Source of the DNA: Streptomyces spiralis
GTDB lineage: Bacteria; Actinomycetota; Actinomycetes; Streptomycetales; Streptomycetaceae
Length of the DNA: 64,000 nucleotides
Reading direction: 5' to 3'
Assembly: GCF_014654675.1 (NCBI RefSeq)
Contig: NZ_BNBC01000012.1
Location: forward strand, 93,877 to 157,876
The notes beneath the pieces were generated by a model. The model did no database searches and was not told the origin of the DNA. It saw only the letters and a program-made list of their open reading frames with translations. Of this stretch, positions 46,322 to 54,987 are shown one piece after another (within the stretch, counting starts at the first letter, position 1; every line of letters begins with the position of its first letter). The position numbers were made by a program, and so were the translations under genes.

Positions 46322-47650
46322 TCAGCGGGTCAGCGGCAGCGCGGCGAGGTCGGCGATCAGGAAGGTCAGCGGGACGAAGACGGCCAGGAGCACGCCGGCG
46401 CGCAGGGCCGCGGCGGAGCGCAGCGTCGTGGCGGGCGCGCCGAGCCGCAGCAGGGCGGCGGTGACGTCGGCGCGGGCCTGCCGCGCCTCCACGGCCGCGG
46501 TGAGCAGGGTGGCCACGGTGCAGCCTGCCACGAGCAGGGTGCCCAGGGCGGTCAGCGGACCCAGGACGGGCGTGCTGCCCTCGTAGAGGACGCCCATGGC
46601 GTACGCCCCCGACGCCACCGCGCACACCACGCCCAGCGGGCGGCCGATGCGGCCCGCCTCCTCCATCAGGATCCGGCCGGCCAGGAGGCGCACGGCCCCG
46701 GGCCCGGCCGCCTGGAGCAGCCGCCCGCACAGGTGGGTGAGGCCGGGGCCGGCGAGGGCGAGGCCGAGAGCGGTCAGCAGCCAGCCGACGAGCACCGGCG
46801 TGGAGTCGGCGGCGAGGCCGCCGGGGAGCGCGGTGGTGGAGGCGCCGGAGGAGGCCGGGGTGCGGCCGGCGTAGGCCTCGACGGCGAGGCCGGCGGCCAG
46901 CACGGCGATGCCCCAGGGCAGGCCGGTGGGCGGTCGGCGGGGCGGGAGGGGACGCTGGGGGTCGGCCTCGCCGGGTTCGGGGTCGTCCTCGGGTCCGGGG
47001 GCGTCCTCGAGGAGGACCCCGGACGGTGCACCGGTCCCTTCGGCCGGAGAACCACCCGCGTCCGCCTGCACCTTGGCGCTCCGGGCAGGCTCCGTGGCGC
47101 CCCCCTTCGCCTCGCGGGCCCGGGCCGGGGGCTTGGTCTCCCGGGGCCGCAGGGCCAGCGCCACCGCCGCGGAGGCGAGCGCCGGGACGATCGCGAGCAG
47201 GATCAGGGTCCCCGGCACGGGCAGGGGCTTGTCCGCGGCGAGGAAGTGCGAGGCGGCGCCGTCGAAGGGCAGGTCCGCGAGGCCGCCCCCGCGCAGCTGG
47301 AGGAAGACCAGCAGCGCGAGCAGGGCGCCGAACGAGCAGGCCAGTGCGGTCGTGGCCGCCGAGACGGCCATCAGGCGGCCGGGTCCGAGGCCGAGGGCCG
47401 ACAGGGCGCTGCGGGGCCGGGTGCCGGGGTCGGTGCGGGCCACCGCGACCGCCAGGTACGCCGTGGCGGCCAGGGGCACCGCGCACCAGGACAGGCGCAG
47501 CAGCGCGGCGGACGGGTCGTCGGGGTGGCGGAGGGCGTAGGCGAGGCTGCTCAGCAGCAGGAAGCCGGTGCCCGCCGAGGCCGCCGCGACGGTCAGGCGG
47601 CGCAGCTGGACGGCCGGGTGGGCGACGCGGGTCAGACGGAGAGCGAGCAC
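46322..47650 (-). CDS. ABC transporter permease-like membrane protein (FtsX-type)
   Basis: This 442-residue protein has roughly eight membrane segments with a hydrophilic Pro/Glu-rich central loop (about residues 160-230). Typical FtsX-like features are the N-terminal helix then LLRLSWCAVPLAATAYLAVA, and the C-terminal trio ILMEEAGRIGRPLGVVCAVA, LTALGTLLVAGCTVATLLTA and LLAVFVPLTFLIADLAALPL. The GTG at 47650 lies inside the ATPase gene end (19-bp overlap), so the two are coupled. Export of a lipid, peptide or drug is plausible; substrate unknown. Confidence 0.75.
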   Translation of the reverse strand: MLALRLTRVAHPAVQLRRLTVAAASAGTGFLLLSSLAYALRHPDDPSAALLRLSWCAVPLAATAYLAVAVARTDPGTRPRSALSALGLGPGRLMAVSAATTALACSFGALLALLVFLQLRGGGLADLPFDGAASHFLAADKPLPVPGTLILLAIVPALASAAVALALRPRETKPPARAREAKGGATEPARSAKVQADAGGSPAEGTGAPSGVLLEDAPGPEDDPEPGEADPQRPLPPRRPPTGLPWGIAVLAAGLAVEAYAGRTPASSGASTTALPGGLAADSTPVLVGWLLTALGLALAGPGLTHLCGRLLQAAGPGAVRLLAGRILMEEAGRIGRPLGVVCAVASGAYAMGVLYEGSTPVLGPLTALGTLLVAGCTVATLLTAAVEARQARADVTAALLRLGAPATTLRSAAALRAGVLLAVFVPLTFLIADLAALPLTR

Positions 47651-48384
47651 GCGGCCCGGCCTTCCGTCGTGTCGCCGGCGGGGGGCAGGTGCACGGTCTT
47701 CACGCACCGTCCGTCCAGCAGTGCCACCGTGCGGTCGGCGAGGGCCGCGGTCTCCGGGTCGTGCGTGGCCAGGACGACCGTGATGCCGTGCGAGCGGGAC
47801 GCCGTGGTGAGCGTGCGCAGCACATGGGCGCGGTCGGCCCGGTGCAGCGGGGCCGTGGGTTCGTCGGCGAAGAGCACCGTCGGCGCGGGGGCGAGGGCGC
47901 GGGCGAGGCAGACCCGCTGCCGCTCGGCCTGGCGTAGCTGGTGCGGCCGTCTGCGGGCCAGCTCGCCGACGTCCAGGCGCTCCAGCCACTCCAGGGCGGC
48001 CACCTTGGCCCGGCGCCGGCTGGTGCCGCGCAGCATCAGCGGCAGGGCGGTGTTCTCCCAGACGTTGAGCTCGGGTACGAGCACGGGGGCCGGGTCGATC
48101 CAGCCGAACCGGTCCCGGCGCAGCCGTTCGCGGGCCAGCGGGCCGAGCGTGTGCACGGGGGCGCTGTTGAACCACACCTCGCCCTTGCGGACGCGCACCA
48201 TGCCGGACAGGCAGCGCAGCAGGGTCGTCTTGCCGCTGCCGCTCGGTCCGGCGACGGCGAGGATCTCGCCCTGCCGGACACCGAGCGAGACGCCGCCGAG
48301 CGCGGGTGAGCCGTCGCTGTGGGTGTAGTGCAGGGCGCGTGCCCAGAGAACGTCGTTGTCCGGCGGGGCCACCATGGCGTACAC
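47632..48384 (-). CDS. ABC transporter ATP-binding protein with degenerate signature motif
   Basis: This 250-residue ATPase resembles the LolD/MacB type. Walker A GPSGSGKTT, Q-loop region DRFGWIDPAPVLVPELNVWE, Walker B VLFADEPTAPL and H-loop ATHD are intact. The signature is LRQAERQRVCLARAL instead of LSGGQQQRV, so the two glycines are lost. Activity may still occur at reduced rate or depend on the partner. ATG 48375 is an alternative start. It pairs with the overlapping permease. Confidence 0.85.
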   Translation of the reverse strand: MYAMVAPPDNDVLWARALHYTHSDGSPALGGVSLGVRQGEILAVAGPSGSGKTTLLRCLSGMVRVRKGEVWFNSAPVHTLGPLARERLRRDRFGWIDPAPVLVPELNVWENTALPLMLRGTSRRRAKVAALEWLERLDVGELARRRPHQLRQAERQRVCLARALAPAPTVLFADEPTAPLHRADRAHVLRTLTTASRSHGITVVLATHDPETAALADRTVALLDGRCVKTVHLPPAGDTTEGRAACSLSV

Positions 48385-48412
48385 CTCGGTTCGGAGCTCG
48401 AATGCCGCACGG

Positions 48413-48448
48413 GTTGCCGTGCGGGTCCGTGTTGCCGTGCGGGTCCGT
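48413..48448. repeat. 18-bp perfect tandem repeat upstream of the ABC genes
   Basis: GTTGCCGTGCGGGTCCGT occurs twice head to tail (48413-48430 and 48431-48448), 30-65 bp upstream of the ATPase start. A degenerate further copy may precede it (GCCGCACGG). It is probably slippage; regulatory relevance is open. Confidence 0.7.
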
Positions 48449-48543
48449 GGGATCCTTCGTACGAATTCCCCATATGGGGGAACGAAGGCGGAGCCGATCG
48501 GTCACGACGCTAGGCAGCAGGTGCCGGGTGCCCGGACAGCACA

Positions 48544-48590
48544 CGGCCCCGGGCCGCCGTTTCCCACTCGAACGGACGGCTCCGGGGCCG
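48544..48590 (-). terminator. Terminator of the aminotransferase gene
   Basis: An outer 9-bp stem CGGCCCCGG/CCGGGGCCG with inner GCCG/CGGC and CGT/ACG stems forms a long hairpin about 60 bases past the minus-strand stop. Confidence 0.75.
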
Positions 48591-48647
48591 GTGATGATCA
48601 TCTGATCGGAGGTGTGCGCCTCACCGCGCTCGTGCGCGGCGCGGCGG

Positions 48648-50012
48648 TCACAGCTTGGTCCACGCCTCCGTCAGCGTCGCGCGCAGGATCTGCTCGATCT
48701 CGTCGAAGGTCTCCTGGTTGGAGATCAGCGGCGGGGCGAGCTGGACGACCGGGTCGCCGCGGTCGTCGGCACGGCAGTAGAGGCCGTTGTCGTACAGCGC
48801 CTTGGAGAGGAAGCCGTACAGGACGCGCTCGGTCTCCTCCTCGTTGAACGACTCCTTGGTGTTCTTGTCCTTGACCAGCTCGATGCCGTAGAAGAAGCCG
48901 TTGCCGCGGACGTCGCCGACGATCGGCAGGTCGTGCAGCTTCTGGAGGGTGGACAGGAACGCGCCCTCGTTGTCCAGCACGTGCTGGTTCAGGCCCTCGC
49001 GCTCGAACAGGTCGAGGTTGGCCAGACCCACGGCCGCGGAGACCGGGTGGCCGCCGAAGGTGTAGCCGTGCAGGAAGGTGTTGTCGCCCTTGTAGAACGG
49101 CTCGGCCAGGCGGTCGGAGATGATGCAGGCGCCGATCGGGGAGTAGCCCGAGGTCATGCCCTTGGCGCAGGTGATCATGTCCGGGACGTAGCCGAACTTG
49201 TCGCAGGCGAACATCGTGCCGAGCCGGCCGAAGGCGCAGATGACCTCGTCCGACACGAGCAGCACGTCGTACTGGTCGCAGATCTCGCGCACCCGCTGGA
49301 AGTACCCGGGCGGCGGCGGGAAGCAGCCGCCGGCGTTCTGCACCGGCTCCAGGAAGACGGCCGCGACCGTGTCCGGGCCCTCGAAAAGGATCTGCTGCTC
49401 GATCTGGTCGGCGGCCCAGCGGCCGAAGGCCTCGGGGTCGTCGCCGAAGATCGGGGCGCGGTAGATGTTGGTGTTCGGGACCTTGTGCGCGCCCGGGACG
49501 AGCGGCTCGAAGGGGGCCTTCAGGCCCGGCAGGCCGGTGATGGACAGGGCGCCCTGCGGGGTGCCGTGGTAGGCGACCGCACGGGAGATGACCTTGTGCT
49601 TGGTGGGCTTGCCGACCAGCTTGAAGTACTGCTTGGCGAGCTTCCAGGCGGTCTCGACCGCCTCGCCGCCGCCGGTGGTGAAGAAGACCTTGTTGAGGTC
49701 GCCCGGCGCGTAGTCGGCGAGGCGCTCGGCCAGCTCCACGGCCTTGGGGTGGGCGTAGGACCACACCGGGAAGAACGCCAGCTCCTGAGCCTGCTTGAAG
49801 GCCGTCTCGGCGAGTTCGGTGCGGCCGTGGCCGGCCTGGACCACGAACAGGCCCGCCAGACCGTCCAGGTAGCGCTTGCCCTTGTCGTCGTAGATGTAGG
49901 TGCCCTCACCGCGCACGATGGTCGGCACGGGGGAGTTCTCGTACGAGGACATGCGGGTGAAGTGCATCCACAGGTGGTCGTACGCGGTGCGGCTGAGGTC
50001 CTTGGTGCTCAC
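48648..50012 (-). CDS. Class III PLP-dependent aminotransferase (putative putrescine/polyamine aminotransferase)
   Basis: This 454-residue omega-amino-acid:pyruvate-type aminotransferase has FFTTGGGEAVETAWKLAKQY, HGTPQGALSITGLPG, AAVFLEPVQNAGGCFPPPPG, LVSDEVICAFGRLGTMFACD and the PLP lysine in ITCAKGMTSGYSPIGA. Neighbouring Lrp regulator, aldehyde dehydrogenase and distal pot genes suggest it converts putrescine or another diamine to an aminoaldehyde (inference). Pyruvate or 2-oxoglutarate would accept the amino group. The GTG start lies in a short tandem duplication. Confidence 0.88.
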   Translation of the reverse strand: MSTKDLSRTAYDHLWMHFTRMSSYENSPVPTIVRGEGTYIYDDKGKRYLDGLAGLFVVQAGHGRTELAETAFKQAQELAFFPVWSYAHPKAVELAERLADYAPGDLNKVFFTTGGGEAVETAWKLAKQYFKLVGKPTKHKVISRAVAYHGTPQGALSITGLPGLKAPFEPLVPGAHKVPNTNIYRAPIFGDDPEAFGRWAADQIEQQILFEGPDTVAAVFLEPVQNAGGCFPPPPGYFQRVREICDQYDVLLVSDEVICAFGRLGTMFACDKFGYVPDMITCAKGMTSGYSPIGACIISDRLAEPFYKGDNTFLHGYTFGGHPVSAAVGLANLDLFEREGLNQHVLDNEGAFLSTLQKLHDLPIVGDVRGNGFFYGIELVKDKNTKESFNEEETERVLYGFLSKALYDNGLYCRADDRGDPVVQLAPPLISNQETFDEIEQILRATLTEAWTKL

Positions 50013-50043
50013 GGTTATCGGGTCCTCACGGTTATCGGGTTCC
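50010..50043. repeat. 17-bp tandem duplication at the Lrp-aminotransferase junction
   Basis: CACGGTTATCGGGTCCT (50010-50026) is followed by CACGGTTATCGGGTTCC (50027-50043). One copy holds the minus-strand GTG start of the aminotransferase (50012-50010), the other the TAA stop of the Lrp gene (50034-50032). Confidence 0.75.
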
Positions 50044-50541
50044 CCACATGTAGGTCTGCTTCTTGAGCTTGAGGTAGACGAAGCTCTCGGTGGAGCGCAC
50101 CGAGGGCAGGGCCCGGATGCGCTTGTTGATGACGTCCAGCAGGTGGTCGTCGTCCTCGCAGACGATCTCGGCGAGGATGTCGAACGAGCCCGCGGTCATC
50201 ACCACGTACTCGACCTCCGACATGGCGGTCAGCGCGTCCGCGATCGACTCGACATCGCCCTCGACGTTGATGCCGACCATCGCCTGCCGGCGGAAGCCCA
50301 CGGTGAGCGGGTCCGTGACGGCGACGATCTGCATGACGCCCTGGTCCAGCAGCTTCTGCACACGCTGGCGCACGGCCGCCTCGGACAGGCCGACGGCCTT
50401 GCCGATCGCGGCGTACGGCCGGCGGCCGTCCTCCTGGAGCTGCTCGATGATGGCGAGGGAGACGGCGTCCAGCTGGGGGGTGCCGTTCCCGTTGCGGGAC
50501 TCGCGGGACGAGTCCTTCTGGTCTGCGCTTCGACTGGCCAC
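50032..50541 (-). CDS. Lrp/AsnC family transcriptional regulator
   Basis: This 169-residue regulator has an N-terminal helix-turn-helix (LDAVSLAIIEQLQEDGRRPY, AIGKAVGLSEAAVRQRVQKL) and a C-terminal RAM ligand-binding domain (IVAVTDPLTVGFRRQAMVGI, EVEYVVMTAGSFDILAEIVC, IRALPSVRSTESFVYLKLKK). It is co-transcribed with the aminotransferase (19 bp apart) and divergent from the aldehyde dehydrogenase, the usual arrangement for a local regulator of both. An amine or amino acid effector is likely. The GTG start at 50541 is my best choice. Confidence 0.9.
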   Translation of the reverse strand: MASRSADQKDSSRESRNGNGTPQLDAVSLAIIEQLQEDGRRPYAAIGKAVGLSEAAVRQRVQKLLDQGVMQIVAVTDPLTVGFRRQAMVGINVEGDVESIADALTAMSEVEYVVMTAGSFDILAEIVCEDDDHLLDVINKRIRALPSVRSTESFVYLKLKKQTYMWGTR

Positions 50542-50651
50542 GTGCTCACTGTGCACGACGTCTCGACAGTTCCGCAAGCCTGGAGCGATGAAATTCGTTG
50601 TTTGAAGGACCGGGAGGTGCGGATTTCGCAGAAGTGATGGCGATGGGGGTG

Positions 50652-50679
50652 TTGAAAACGTCGGAGTCCGGACTAGGGT
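50652..50679 (+). promoter_or_regulatory. Candidate promoter of the aldehyde dehydrogenase gene
   Basis: TTGAAA (50652-50657) and TAGGGT (50674-50679) are 16 bp apart in the divergent Lrp/ALDH gap. Transcription would begin near 50686, leaving a leader of about 40 bases with AGGAGG. The AT-rich stretch 50587-50660 is a likely Lrp-family binding region. Confidence 0.55.
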
Positions 50680-50727
50680 GGGTGTCTCAGAGATCGGACA
50701 CCATGAACCAACCCAGGAGGGCCGGCA

Positions 50728-52167
50728 GTGAGCACCGAGCTGCGTCGTCTGCGCAACTTCATCGACGGTGAGTTCCGGGACGCCGCCGACGGACGGACCA
50801 CCGAGGTGGTCAACCCCGCGACCGGAGAGGCGTACGCGACCGCGCCGCTGTCCGGCCGGACGGACGTCGACGCCGCGATGGCGGCCGCCGCCGCGGCCTT
50901 CCCGGGCTGGCGCGACACCACCCCCGCCGAGCGGCAGAAGGCCCTGCTGAAGGTCGCGGACGCCTTCGAGGAGCGGGCCGAGGAACTGATCGCGGCCGAG
51001 GTGGAGAACACGGGCAAGCCGATCGGGCTGACCCGCTCCGAGGAGATCCCGCCGATGGTCGACCAGATCCGCTTCTTCGCGGGCGCGGCGCGGATGCTGG
51101 AGGGCCGCTCGGCCGGCGAGTACATGGAGGGGATGACGTCGATCATCCGCCGTGAGCCGGTCGGCGTCTGCGCGCAGGTCGCGCCGTGGAACTACCCGAT
51201 GATGATGGCCGTGTGGAAGTTCGCCCCGGCGATCGCGGCCGGCAACACGGTCGTCCTGAAGCCGTCGGACACCACCCCGGCTTCCACGGTCCTGATCGCG
51301 GAGATCCTCGGCTCGGTCCTGCCCAAGGGCGTCTTCAACGTCATCTGCGGCGACCGCGAGACCGGCCGCATGATGGTCGAGCACGACACCCCGGCGATGG
51401 CCTCCATCACCGGCTCGGTACGCGCCGGCATCCAGGTCGCCGAGTCCGCCTCCAAGGACGTCAAGCGCGTCCACCTGGAGCTCGGTGGCAAGGCCCCGGT
51501 CGTGGTCTTCGAGGACACCGACATCGCCAAGGCCGTCGAGGACATCTCCGTCGCCGGCTTCTTCAACGCCGGCCAGGACTGTACGGCCGCCTGCCGCGTC
51601 CTGGTCCACGAGTCGATCCACGACGAGTTCGTGACCGCGCTGGCGAAGGCGGCGGAGGACACGAAGACCGGCCTGCCGGACGACGAGGACGTCCTCTTCG
51701 GCCCGCTCAACAACCCCAACCAGCTCCAGCAGGTCGAGGGCTTCATCGAGCGGCTGCCCGCCCACGCGCGCGTGGAGGCCGGCGGCAAGCGCGTCGGCGA
51801 CACGGGCTACTTCTTCGCGCCGACCGTCGTCTCCGGCGTCAAGCAGGACGACGAGATCATCCAGAAGGAGGTCTTCGGCCCGGTCATCACCGTCCAGTCC
51901 TTCTCGGACGAGGACCAGGCCGTCGAGTGGGCCAACGGCGTCGAGTACGCGCTGGCCTCCTCCGTGTGGACCAAGGACCACGCCCGCGCCATGCGCATGT
52001 CCAAGAAGCTCGACTTCGGCTGCGTGTGGATCAACACCCACATCCCGCTGGTCGCCGAGATGCCCCACGGCGGCTTCAAGAAGTCCGGCTACGGCAAGGA
52101 CCTGTCGGCCTACGGCTTCGAGGACTACACGCGCATCAAGCACGTGATGACGTCCCTGGACGGCTGA
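50728..52167 (+). CDS. Aldehyde dehydrogenase, gamma-aminobutyraldehyde/betaine-aldehyde type
   Basis: This 479-residue NAD(P)-dependent enzyme oxidises an aldehyde to the acid. APWNYPMMMAVWKFAPAIAA binds the cofactor, catalytic Glu251 lies in HLELGGKAPVV and catalytic Cys285 in GQDCTAACR. VWINTHIPLVAEMPHGGFKK and SGYGKDLSAYGFEDYTRIKH place it with aminobutyraldehyde/betaine-aldehyde dehydrogenases. GABA formation from aminobutyraldehyde is an inference from context. AGGAGG precedes the GTG. Confidence 0.9.
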   Translation: MSTELRRLRNFIDGEFRDAADGRTTEVVNPATGEAYATAPLSGRTDVDAAMAAAAAAFPGWRDTTPAERQKALLKVADAFEERAEELIAAEVENTGKPIGLTRSEEIPPMVDQIRFFAGAARMLEGRSAGEYMEGMTSIIRREPVGVCAQVAPWNYPMMMAVWKFAPAIAAGNTVVLKPSDTTPASTVLIAEILGSVLPKGVFNVICGDRETGRMMVEHDTPAMASITGSVRAGIQVAESASKDVKRVHLELGGKAPVVVFEDTDIAKAVEDISVAGFFNAGQDCTAACRVLVHESIHDEFVTALAKAAEDTKTGLPDDEDVLFGPLNNPNQLQQVEGFIERLPAHARVEAGGKRVGDTGYFFAPTVVSGVKQDDEIIQKEVFGPVITVQSFSDEDQAVEWANGVEYALASSVWTKDHARAMRMSKKLDFGCVWINTHIPLVAEMPHGGFKKSGYGKDLSAYGFEDYTRIKHVMTSLDG

Positions 52168-52197
52168 GCACCGCGACGGCTCCGACGTGACCCAACT

Positions 52198-52236
52198 CGC
52201 GGCCCCGGGTGGAAGGACGGACCACCCGGGGCCGCG
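52198..52236 (+). terminator. Terminator after the aldehyde dehydrogenase gene
   Basis: A perfect 15-bp stem (52198-52212 with 52222-52236) with a 9-base loop lies 31 bases after the stop codon. Confidence 0.85.
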
Positions 52237-52317
52237 GCGTGCGCCGTCCCGACGCGTCCTCGGCGGCGGGCAGGGGAGGGGTGAGCCGGGGTGGCCCGGG
52301 AATGCCCGACCCTCTTT

Positions 52318-52345
52318 TTGAACATGTTCAAGACGGGCGTACGCT
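52318..52345 (+). promoter_or_regulatory. Promoter with a palindromic operator over the -35; probably leaderless
   Basis: TTGAACATGTTCAA (52318-52331) is a perfect 14-bp palindrome. Its first half is a -35-like TTGAAC (52318-52323), and TACGCT (52340-52345) follows after 16 bp. The ATG of the next gene (52352) lies 7 bases after the -10, so transcript and start codon coincide. A repressor on the palindrome would block the -35. Confidence 0.65.
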
Positions 52346-52351
52346 CTTGCC

Positions 52352-52885
52352 ATGAGCGACAGAGCCGCCCTGCTCAAGGGCATTCGTGTCTGGCTGGTTG
52401 TCTTCGTCGTCTGTCTGGTGCTCAGCGGGGCCACCGCCTTCCCGCTGGTGCACGAACTGCGGTGGACCGAGAGCGCGTTGCGGTTCCTGGGGGTGCCCGA
52501 TCATCTGCCCGGGCTCATGGACTGGATCGAGCGGGTGCGGCACGGGCTCGACACCGCCGACGCCGACTACCCGTTCCTGCTGTACGGCACGGACTGGCTG
52601 GCGTTCGCGCATCTCGTCATCGCGGTCGCGTTCTACGGCCCCTACCGTGACCCGGTCCGCAACATCTGGGTCGTGGAGTTCGGGATGATCGCCTGCGTGG
52701 GCATCGTCCCGCTCGCGCTGATCTGCGGGCCGATCCGGGGCATCCCCTTCTGGTGGTCGCTGATCGACATGTCCTTCGGGGTGTTCGGGATCGTCCCGCT
52801 GCATGTCGTACGCAGGAAGATCAAGCGGTTGGAGGCGTCGGTCGCGGTCGCCGCGCCGAACGGCGCTTCCGTCACCGCCGCTTGA
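52352..52885 (+). CDS. Membrane protein of unknown function (177 aa, four predicted helices)
   Basis: Hydrophobic segments are WLVVFVVCLVLSGATAFPLV, DWLAFAHLVIAVAFYGPYR, WVVEFGMIACVGIVPLALIC and PFWWSLIDMSFGVFGIVPLH; a charged tail follows. I recognise it as a conserved actinobacterial hypothetical without a known role. No Shine-Dalgarno precedes the ATG, in line with the leaderless promoter. Its end overlaps the converging serine hydrolase gene by 14 bp. Confidence 0.8.
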   Translation: MSDRAALLKGIRVWLVVFVVCLVLSGATAFPLVHELRWTESALRFLGVPDHLPGLMDWIERVRHGLDTADADYPFLLYGTDWLAFAHLVIAVAFYGPYRDPVRNIWVVEFGMIACVGIVPLALICGPIRGIPFWWSLIDMSFGVFGIVPLHVVRRKIKRLEASVAVAAPNGASVTAA

Positions 52886-54068
52886 GGGCGGCGAGGGCGA
52901 TCCGCTCGGCCACCGGGTTCATCGACTCGCCCTTGGCATCGGTGGACCCGACCGAGTAGACGAGGGTGCGGCTGAGGTCACGGGTCGCCGCGACGACGGT
53001 GCTGTAGCCGTAGCGGGCACCGGACTTGAGCCAGTACACCTGCCCGTCGTACTCGAACCGCTCCAGGCCGGCGCTGTAGGTGGCGCCCTCGATGCCCTTG
53101 GGGACCGTGAACATCTCGCGCAGCTGCGGCCGGGGCACGATGCGGCCGCGGAACAGGGCCTGCACCAGCCGTTCCAGGTCGGCGGTGGTGGAGATCATGT
53201 CGCCGGCCGCCCACCGGTCGGCCTGGTTCCAGTCCGTGACGTCGACGAACTCCGTCGTGCCGTCGGCCCTGCGCACCGCCTGGTACCCGTGGTTGTGCGG
53301 GCCGCGGATGCGGGGGTCGGTGCCGGGGAAGTAGGTGTCCCGCATGCCGGCGGGGCGCAGCACCAGCCGGGTCGCCTCGGCGGTGTAGGACCGGCCGGTC
53401 ACCTTCTCGATCAGCAGGCCGAGGATCGTGTAGTTGATGTTCAGGTAGTCCTGGCGGGTGCCCGGTGCGAACTCCGGTCCCTTGGCCACCGCCGAGGCCA
53501 CCACCTGCCGGGGCGTGAGCGTGTCGAAGCGGTGTGCGTACTGCTCCTCGAAGGAGTCCCCGAAGCCGTCCCCGGACCGGATGCCGCTGGTGTGGTCGAG
53601 GAGCTGCCGTACGGTGATGGGCCGGAACTTCCCGGTGAGCAGGCCCGGAAGATAGTGCTGGACCGGTGTGCCGAGGTCGATCCTGCCCTGCGCGGCGAGC
53701 CGCAGCACGGTCGCCGCCGTCACCACCTTGGTCGTCGAGCCCGCCCGGAAGCGGGCGTCGGGGTCGGCCGGGCGCGGGCCGGCCAGGTCGTGCACGCCCG
53801 CGCTGCCGCGCCAGGTGCCGTCCGTGCCGCCGACGCGGACCAGAGCCGCCGTGGCGTCCTGGTCCGGCAGCCCGGCGATCGCGGCGGAGAGGGCCTCGGC
53901 GTCCGGTCCGGTCGCCTCACGGGCCTCCGTGGCCGCTCCCGGCTTGGGGGCCGAACCCGCGGCGGAGGCGGTCGCGGGTGCGGCGGACGCCCCCGCGGCG
54001 GCCAACGGCCCGGCGGCCAGGGCGAGGGCGAGACAGGCGGCGGTCAGGGCGGTGGTACGGGCACGCAT
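52872..54068 (-). CDS. Secreted serine hydrolase, beta-lactamase/D-alanyl-D-alanine carboxypeptidase family
   Basis: This 398-residue exported class C-type serine hydrolase has a signal peptide (TTALTAACLALALAAGPLAA), an Ala-rich linker, SxxK in FRAGSTTKVVTAA, LLDHTSGIRSGDGFGD, and the YxN element in DYLNINYTILG. The C-terminal KSG-like box is WLKSGARYGYSTVV. It may be a DD-carboxypeptidase or a peptide esterase outside the cell. It converges on the membrane protein gene. Confidence 0.9.
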   Translation of the reverse strand: MRARTTALTAACLALALAAGPLAAAGASAAPATASAAGSAPKPGAATEAREATGPDAEALSAAIAGLPDQDATAALVRVGGTDGTWRGSAGVHDLAGPRPADPDARFRAGSTTKVVTAATVLRLAAQGRIDLGTPVQHYLPGLLTGKFRPITVRQLLDHTSGIRSGDGFGDSFEEQYAHRFDTLTPRQVVASAVAKGPEFAPGTRQDYLNINYTILGLLIEKVTGRSYTAEATRLVLRPAGMRDTYFPGTDPRIRGPHNHGYQAVRRADGTTEFVDVTDWNQADRWAAGDMISTTADLERLVQALFRGRIVPRPQLREMFTVPKGIEGATYSAGLERFEYDGQVYWLKSGARYGYSTVVAATRDLSRTLVYSVGSTDAKGESMNPVAERIALAALKRR

Positions 54069-54274
54069 CGGCTGCTCCTGCGAAGTCCGAGGGGATTCGA
54101 GACGGGCTCACGACCGATGTGTGCGGCCGTTGTCGATCATCCTCGGGGCCCCGGCGGGCCGGCGGATCGTCGCCGAGGAGGGCACGCGCCCCCGACGCTG
54201 CCCGGAGCAAGGGCCGAACCGGGCAAGGGGGTTACCGGGGAGACCCCCTAAGGGGAGCGCACGGAGTGCCCCGC

Positions 54275-54958
54275 TCACCGCCCGCGCAGCGCGCACAGGA
54301 CGTCGATGCGGTTGGTGGTGATCGAGTCCACGCCGAGGGCGACCAGGCGGCGCAGCGAGCGGCGGGTGTCCGGGGTCCAGACGGACAGCAGGAGCCCGTC
54401 GCGGTGGACACGCGCGGCGAGCTCCCGGTCCACCAGGCCGAAACGGTAGTTCAGCCACCTGGGCCGCACCGCGTCCAGCAGGCCGGACCGCGGTGGTGCG
54501 AGCGTCGTCCAGGTCAGGGCGATCTCGGCGGACGGATCCGCCGCGCGCACCGCCAGCATCGCCCCCGCGCCCGCGCAGTAGTACACACGGTCCTGCGCGC
54601 CGCACTCGTGGACCACCCCGACGATCTCCCGCACCGTCCGAGGATCGGCCGCGCCCGGCAGGTCGAGCATAACCCGGCCACCCTCCGTCGCGGCCAGCGC
54701 GTCCACGAGCGTGGGCACCCGGCCCGCCGTCAGGGCGCGCACCTCCTCGGCGGACAGCGAGCGCAACGGCCGGTCGTGGCCCCACAGCCGCTTCAGCGAC
54801 TCGTCGTGCAGCAGCACGGGCACGCCGTCCCGGGTCAGGCGCACGTCGATCTCCACCGCGTCCGCGCCCCGGCCGAGCGCGGAGCGCAGCGAGTCGATCG
54901 TGTTCTCGGGGAAGCGGTAGGGGTCGCCGCGGTGCGCGACGGCGGTCACGGTCTGCAT
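54275..54958 (-). CDS. Glycerophosphodiester phosphodiesterase
   Basis: This 227-residue GDPD-family enzyme hydrolyses glycerophosphodiesters to glycerol-3-phosphate and an alcohol. It begins MQTVTAVAHRGDPYRFPENT with catalytic His9 and Arg10, then GADAVEIDVRLTRDGVPVLL with HD, the metal and acid residues. The barrel ends SVWTPDTRRSLRRLVALGVD and SITTNRID. There is no signal peptide, so it acts in the cytoplasm. It follows the adenosine-deaminase-like gene by 29 bp and may be co-transcribed; CACAAT lies seven bases before the ATG. Confidence 0.9.
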   Translation of the reverse strand: MQTVTAVAHRGDPYRFPENTIDSLRSALGRGADAVEIDVRLTRDGVPVLLHDESLKRLWGHDRPLRSLSAEEVRALTAGRVPTLVDALAATEGGRVMLDLPGAADPRTVREIVGVVHECGAQDRVYYCAGAGAMLAVRAADPSAEIALTWTTLAPPRSGLLDAVRPRWLNYRFGLVDRELAARVHRDGLLLSVWTPDTRRSLRRLVALGVDSITTNRIDVLCALRGR

Positions 54959-54987
54959 GCGACCCATTGTGTCCCGCGCCCGACGGC

